This document shows, piece after piece, positions 6,213 to 9,442 of a stretch of 9,442 nucleotides of DNA. The notes under the pieces are model-generated. The model was given only the letters and a program-made list of their open reading frames with translations, did not search any database and was not told the origin of the DNA. Position 1 is the first letter of the stretch. The number at the start of each line of letters is the position of its first letter. This stretch comes from an uncultured Bacilli bacterium (GTDB lineage: Bacteria > Bacillota_I > Bacilli_A > RF39 > UBA660), in NCBI GenBank assembly GCA_947628325.1, contig CANQZL010000049.1:1-9442 (forward strand), in the 5' to 3' direction. Both the position numbers and the translations under genes were made by a program.

Positions 6213-6217
6213 GGAGG
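6213..6217 (+). promoter_or_regulatory. Ribosome binding site that sets the second DUF5305-like start
   Basis: GGAGG lies 8 bases before ATG at 6226. The frame can be extended to a TTG at 6211, but that codon overlaps this site, so the ATG is the real start. Confidence 0.88.
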
Positions 6218-6225
6218 TTGAAAAA

Positions 6226-7557
6226 ATGGAGGAAACACGTAAAAAGAAAACGAGAACAAGAAAGCGTAATTCTAGTAGTCAAACTAGAAGAAAGACTGTT
6301 GATAAAAAAATGACTGAATTAGATGAAAAAATTGATGGAATAAAAGAAGAAAAAAATATTGAAAAGGAAGAAATTAAAACTGAAGTAAAAGAAGAAAAAA
6401 TTAAAGAACCTAAAAAAGAAAATAGTTCTTCAAAAGAAGAAACAGATACTCCTGAAAAAGCAAAGTTCTTTAATGTTGAACAAGTACCTAATCAGTCAAA
6501 GGTCGGAAAAGGAATTTATTTTGGATATTACGAGAGATTAATTCTTTCAATCGTTGCTTTTGTTACGTTCTTATTTGCTGCTGTATATTTTGCGTTCCAA
6601 AGTGTTAAATATGAACCAGCAAAAAATATTACGTATTCTGAAAAGAGTGATATTGATTATAAAGTTTGCTTAAAAGATAATGAATACTATCAAACGAAAT
6701 GTTTGAGCAAAGATGACGTTGAATTATATGTTGCTAATTTAATTGATACAATTCCATTAACATTTACTTATGATTTTGGTATAGAAGAAAATGCGAATAT
6801 TAATTTCAATTATTCTATTATTGGAAGACTAAGTATAACCGATGATAATGGTCAAAATGTTTTCTTAGAAAAAGAATATGTTTTACTAGATAAGAAAGCT
6901 GTTTCAATTACTGATGATAACAAATTCCATATTGAAGAAAATGTTGATATTGACTATGGACAATACAATAATTTAGCTAATAGCTTTAAATCTTCTTATG
7001 GACTTGATACTTCAAGTACTTTGAAAGTTTATCTAAAAATTGAAAAAGAGAATGCTGATGGCACTTATACTTTTGATAAATTAAAAGATATATCTTTAAT
7101 AATTCCATTATCTGAAAGAGCTGTTAATATTAAATTAGACTTTGAAAATGTTAATGAAAGTAAATCTTTAGTTAGTGATTCATCAATTTCTTTAAATGGT
7201 CCTTCTAATATTGCATTTACAGTAGTTCTATTAATTTTAAGCTTATATTCATTATATAAACTAATTTCTTTAACACTTATAACTAAGACTAAGAAATCTG
7301 CTTATGATAAATATGTTAATAATCTTTTAAAAGAATATGATCGTTTAATAGTTGAAACTCTAACAGCTCCTGATTTAACAGATGTTAATATCATTAAAGT
7401 TAAGAGCTTTGAAGAATTATTAGATGTTAGAGATAATTTAAAAATTCCAGTTATGTATTATGTGATTACGCCTCATCATAAATGCTGTTTCTATATTAAA
7501 CATGAAAATGATGTTTATATAAAAACTATAAAAGCTATTGACTTAGAGGGAAAATAA
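6226..7557 (+). CDS. DUF5305-like membrane protein in the SipW cluster
   Basis: From ATG 6226 it has 443 residues. The cytosolic N-terminus is long and highly charged: Arg/Lys-rich to about 28, then Lys/Glu-rich to about 80, probably disordered or partly coiled-coil. Then come membrane helix 1 (about 104-125), an external domain (126-327), membrane helix 2 (about 328-350) and a cytosolic domain (351-443) with LLKEYDRLIVE, SFEELLDVRDNLKIPVMYY and two adjacent cysteines. It shares helix placement and many motifs with the protein at 1731-2861 but adds about 70 N-terminal residues and an external cysteine pair (148, 159). Family placement in DUF5305 is from remembered layout. It is 44 bases after the peptidase gene and 1 base before the next, so it is surely in their operon. 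A role in assembly or anchoring of SipW-processed subunits is inferred from position only. Confidence 0.82.
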   Translation: MEETRKKKTRTRKRNSSSQTRRKTVDKKMTELDEKIDGIKEEKNIEKEEIKTEVKEEKIKEPKKENSSSKEETDTPEKAKFFNVEQVPNQSKVGKGIYFGYYERLILSIVAFVTFLFAAVYFAFQSVKYEPAKNITYSEKSDIDYKVCLKDNEYYQTKCLSKDDVELYVANLIDTIPLTFTYDFGIEENANINFNYSIIGRLSITDDNGQNVFLEKEYVLLDKKAVSITDDNKFHIEENVDIDYGQYNNLANSFKSSYGLDTSSTLKVYLKIEKENADGTYTFDKLKDISLIIPLSERAVNIKLDFENVNESKSLVSDSSISLNGPSNIAFTVVLLILSLYSLYKLISLTLITKTKKSAYDKYVNNLLKEYDRLIVETLTAPDLTDVNIIKVKSFEELLDVRDNLKIPVMYYVITPHHKCCFYIKHENDVYIKTIKAIDLEGK

Positions 7558-7558
7558 A

Positions 7559-9340
7559 ATGAAAAAAAGCAGAAAGATTATTTACATTATATCTTTTATA
7601 GTTATAGTTTTTATATTAACTTTGACTGCAGGATTTGCAAGTTTTCAAAGTAATTTAGGAATTGAAGATATTAAAGCTACTATTAGAGTTCCTGCCGATA
7701 TAAGAATAACTAATATCAGCAATCCACAGGGGGCGAATGGTGGAGTTTCTAATAGTGCAGATTATAATGTAAAATCTACTGAAACAAATATTTCATTACC
7801 TAATGCTACTTCTACTGTTACATATAAAATTACGGTTGTAAACTTTGGTAGTGTAGAAATGGGTATATTGAAAATAACAGGTTTACCATCTAATTTAAAA
7901 TATACTTTAAAAGATTATACATTAGAGTCTAAATTATGTGATAATACAGGTAAATGTACTTTAGGAGCTACGAAAGAGTTTTATATTACTATTCAGTATG
8001 CAAATCAACAAACAGTTCCTGCACAGACAAATTATAATATAGTTTTAACATATGATTTTAGAGCTTATCATACTGTTACTTATGTTCACTTTTGGGATAA
8101 TTATACTCCAAAAGAGGTTATGGATGGTGCTACTTATAAAGTAACATTTACAGCAAAAGATGATCTTGTACCAGGTATTATTGTTAAGCTTGGGAATAAT
8201 GTTTTAAATGCTTCTGGTTATACTTTAAGTGGTAAATCTTTAACAATTACTAATGTAACTAATAATTTAACAATAGAGAAAAGATTATGGCTATGGGAAG
8301 CTATTCGTATGTTTAATAGTGTATCAACGTCGGGATGTCCGAGTGTTACATCAAATTATGCTAATGTTACGGGTCCAGAGACTACAAAATCTTTATTTTG
8401 TACAATAAATGATGATTATGGTACTAGTTATTACTTTAGAGGTTTATCAACAACTAATTATGTTAAATTTGGTAATTATTATTGGCGTGTTTTAAGAATA
8501 AATGGTGATAATTCAGTAAGAATGGTTTTAGCAGGAACTAGTCCTTTAGATAATGGGGTTGCTAATCCTTCAGCATTATTACCTACACAGGGTGGCTATA
8601 ATGCAACATATGATTCAAATAGAAGTCTTGGATATATGTTTGGGACAACGGCAACGAATTATGCTGCTGAGCATACTAACACATCAAATAGTACAATGAA
8701 AACAAATATAGATAATTGGTTTACGAATACTAGTGGTTTAAATACTACGGCAAATAAGGCTTTTTTAGCAGATGCTCTGTTCTGTAATGATCGTAGTTTA
8801 TATGTTAATGAATATAATACATTGTTTGGTATCCCTAAAGTTGTTGCTACTATGAATCCAGGTAGTATTGGAACTGGACATGTTGATACTGCTTTAGGAT
8901 ATGGTAAGAATCAAACATTCTATGGAGCATTTTATCGTTTGGTTGTTCCTAGTGGTACTAATCAATATCCAACTTTGATGTGTCGAAATAAAAATGATAG
9001 ATTTACAGTAAGTGATACTACTCATGGAAATGGTGCTTTAACTTATCCAATTGGGGCATTAACAGCAGATGAAGTAATATTAGCTGGTGGTAATTATAAA
9101 AATGATATGACAAACGAAAAGTTCTTCTTATATAGTAATTATCGTACTTGGACTATGACTCCTTCATTTTATGCTAGTTATTATGCTGGTTTCTCAGTAT
9201 TACCAACAGGTTGGATGAGTGGAGCGACTACGGTTAAGACTAGTTATTATTATCGTCCAGTAATTAATATTAGTTCTAAAGCAATTGTTGCTTCAGGTAC
9301 TGGTACTAAATCTTCATATTATACATTGACAATGAGTTAA
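7559..9340 (+). CDS. Large surface protein with SipW-type signal and WRVL/YRPVIN C-domain
   Basis: The protein has 593 residues. Residues 1-28 form a signal or anchor helix ending in TAGFASFQ, like the SipW-type signal of the TasA-like protein. Residues about 37-168 look like a beta-sandwich: VTYKITVVNFGS (87-98) matches the strand pattern of TasA-like or DUF11-like surface repeats. Residues about 171-241 form a second small beta module. From about 300 a distinct domain begins at NYYWRVLRINGDNSVRM, runs through ALFCNDRS, LGYGKNQTFYGAFYR, LTYPIGALTADEVILAGG and WTMTPSFYASYY, and ends at YYYRPVINISS. I know this pattern from surface proteins of uncultured Firmicutes, similar to DUF6273-type domains, but not its function; adhesion or a tip role is a guess. 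Six cysteines (127, 133, 260, 281, 409, 475) all lie in the external part. There is no C-terminal sorting signal. The ribosome binding site AGAGGG (7545-7550) is inside the previous gene, and only one base separates stop and start, so translation is probably coupled. Confidence 0.8.
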   Translation: MKKSRKIIYIISFIVIVFILTLTAGFASFQSNLGIEDIKATIRVPADIRITNISNPQGANGGVSNSADYNVKSTETNISLPNATSTVTYKITVVNFGSVEMGILKITGLPSNLKYTLKDYTLESKLCDNTGKCTLGATKEFYITIQYANQQTVPAQTNYNIVLTYDFRAYHTVTYVHFWDNYTPKEVMDGATYKVTFTAKDDLVPGIIVKLGNNVLNASGYTLSGKSLTITNVTNNLTIEKRLWLWEAIRMFNSVSTSGCPSVTSNYANVTGPETTKSLFCTINDDYGTSYYFRGLSTTNYVKFGNYYWRVLRINGDNSVRMVLAGTSPLDNGVANPSALLPTQGGYNATYDSNRSLGYMFGTTATNYAAEHTNTSNSTMKTNIDNWFTNTSGLNTTANKAFLADALFCNDRSLYVNEYNTLFGIPKVVATMNPGSIGTGHVDTALGYGKNQTFYGAFYRLVVPSGTNQYPTLMCRNKNDRFTVSDTTHGNGALTYPIGALTADEVILAGGNYKNDMTNEKFFLYSNYRTWTMTPSFYASYYAGFSVLPTGWMSGATTVKTSYYYRPVINISSKAIVASGTGTKSSYYTLTMS

Positions 9341-9341
9341 T

Positions 9342-9372
9342 AAAAATAATGCTTAAAATGCATTATTTTTTT
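9342..9372 (+). terminator. Rho-independent terminator at the end of the SipW cluster
   Basis: An 11-bp stem (AAAAATAATGC at 9342-9352 with GCATTATTTTT at 9360-9370) encloses a 7-base loop and runs into T at 9366-9372. It starts two bases after the stop codon. Confidence 0.9.
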
Positions 9373-9433
9373 ACACTTAATAAGAAAAAATACAAGAATA
9401 ATAACAAAATAACTTTAATATTGTTTTTTTTAA

Positions 9434-9442
9434 TGTTATAAT
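9434..9442 (+). promoter_or_regulatory. Extended -10 promoter of the next gene, cut by the window end
   Basis: TGTTATAAT is a consensus extended -10 (TATAAT at 9437-9442), with TTAATA at 9415-9420 as a plausible -35 at a 16-bp spacing. The gene it drives lies outside the window. The rest of 9373-9433 is AT-rich with no gene. Confidence 0.55.

Noticed and set aside
1..9442. Possible UGA-tryptophan code, because of AT-rich Mollicutes-like style and no TGA stops
   Set aside because: All tryptophans are TGG and every gene is full length without reading TGA, so the standard code explains the data. Lack of TGA stops in nine genes is too few to interpret.
1..9442. CRISPR arrays, tRNA or rRNA genes, insertion sequences and phage genes
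   Set aside because: I saw no regularly spaced repeats, RNA gene landmarks, transposase motifs or terminal inverted repeats on either strand.

Overview
The window is very AT-rich, uses Shine-Dalgarno sites matching AGAAAGGAGGTGAT, and ends its genes with TAA (one TAG). Every tryptophan codon in the coding regions is TGG and no in-frame TGA is needed, so the standard bacterial code fits. With SRP54, a class B sortase, a SipW-type signal peptidase and a CotD-like small protein, this suggests a low-GC Bacillota, probably an uncultured Bacilli or Mollicutes-related gut lineage. The taxon is inferred from style and gene content, not from a marker gene.

Layout. Bases 1-193 are the 3' end of a surface-protein gene with a cell-wall sorting-type C-terminus, closed by a terminator at 208-243. 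ffh (SRP54, 328-1635) follows as a single gene with its own extended -10 promoter and terminator. Next come a stand-alone DUF5305-like membrane protein (1731-2861) and a small Cys/Met/His-rich CotD-like protein (2923-3207). The latter converges on a class B sortase on the minus strand (3237-4088) across a shared bidirectional terminator. A 208-bp divergent region (4089-4296) then leads into a plus-strand cluster: a TasA/CalY-like secreted subunit (4297-4956), a polytopic SipW-type signal peptidase (5054-6181), a second DUF5305-like protein (6226-7557) and a 593-residue surface protein with a SipW-type signal (7559-9340). A terminator at 9342-9372 closes the cluster, and the window ends on the -10 box of the next promoter.

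How it fits together. The 4297-9340 cluster reads as a surface-fibre or surface-layer export module. The signal peptidase would mature the two proteins with SipW-type signals that flank it. The DUF5305 protein, with two membrane segments, a large external domain and a cytosolic tail, is a candidate assembly, anchoring or chaperone partner. A long hairpin between the subunit gene and the peptidase gene could set unequal expression. The sortase and the sorting-signal protein form a second, nearby surface-anchoring theme. Points worth a second look are the peptidase's long membrane domain, the DUF5305 paralogue pair, a Lys at the sortase's expected catalytic Arg position, the structured leader before the subunit gene, and the hairpin after it.

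Two starts were moved from the longest open frame: the sortase to GTG at 4088 and the second DUF5305 protein to ATG at 6226. In both cases the longer frame begins at a TTG that overlaps the ribosome binding site.
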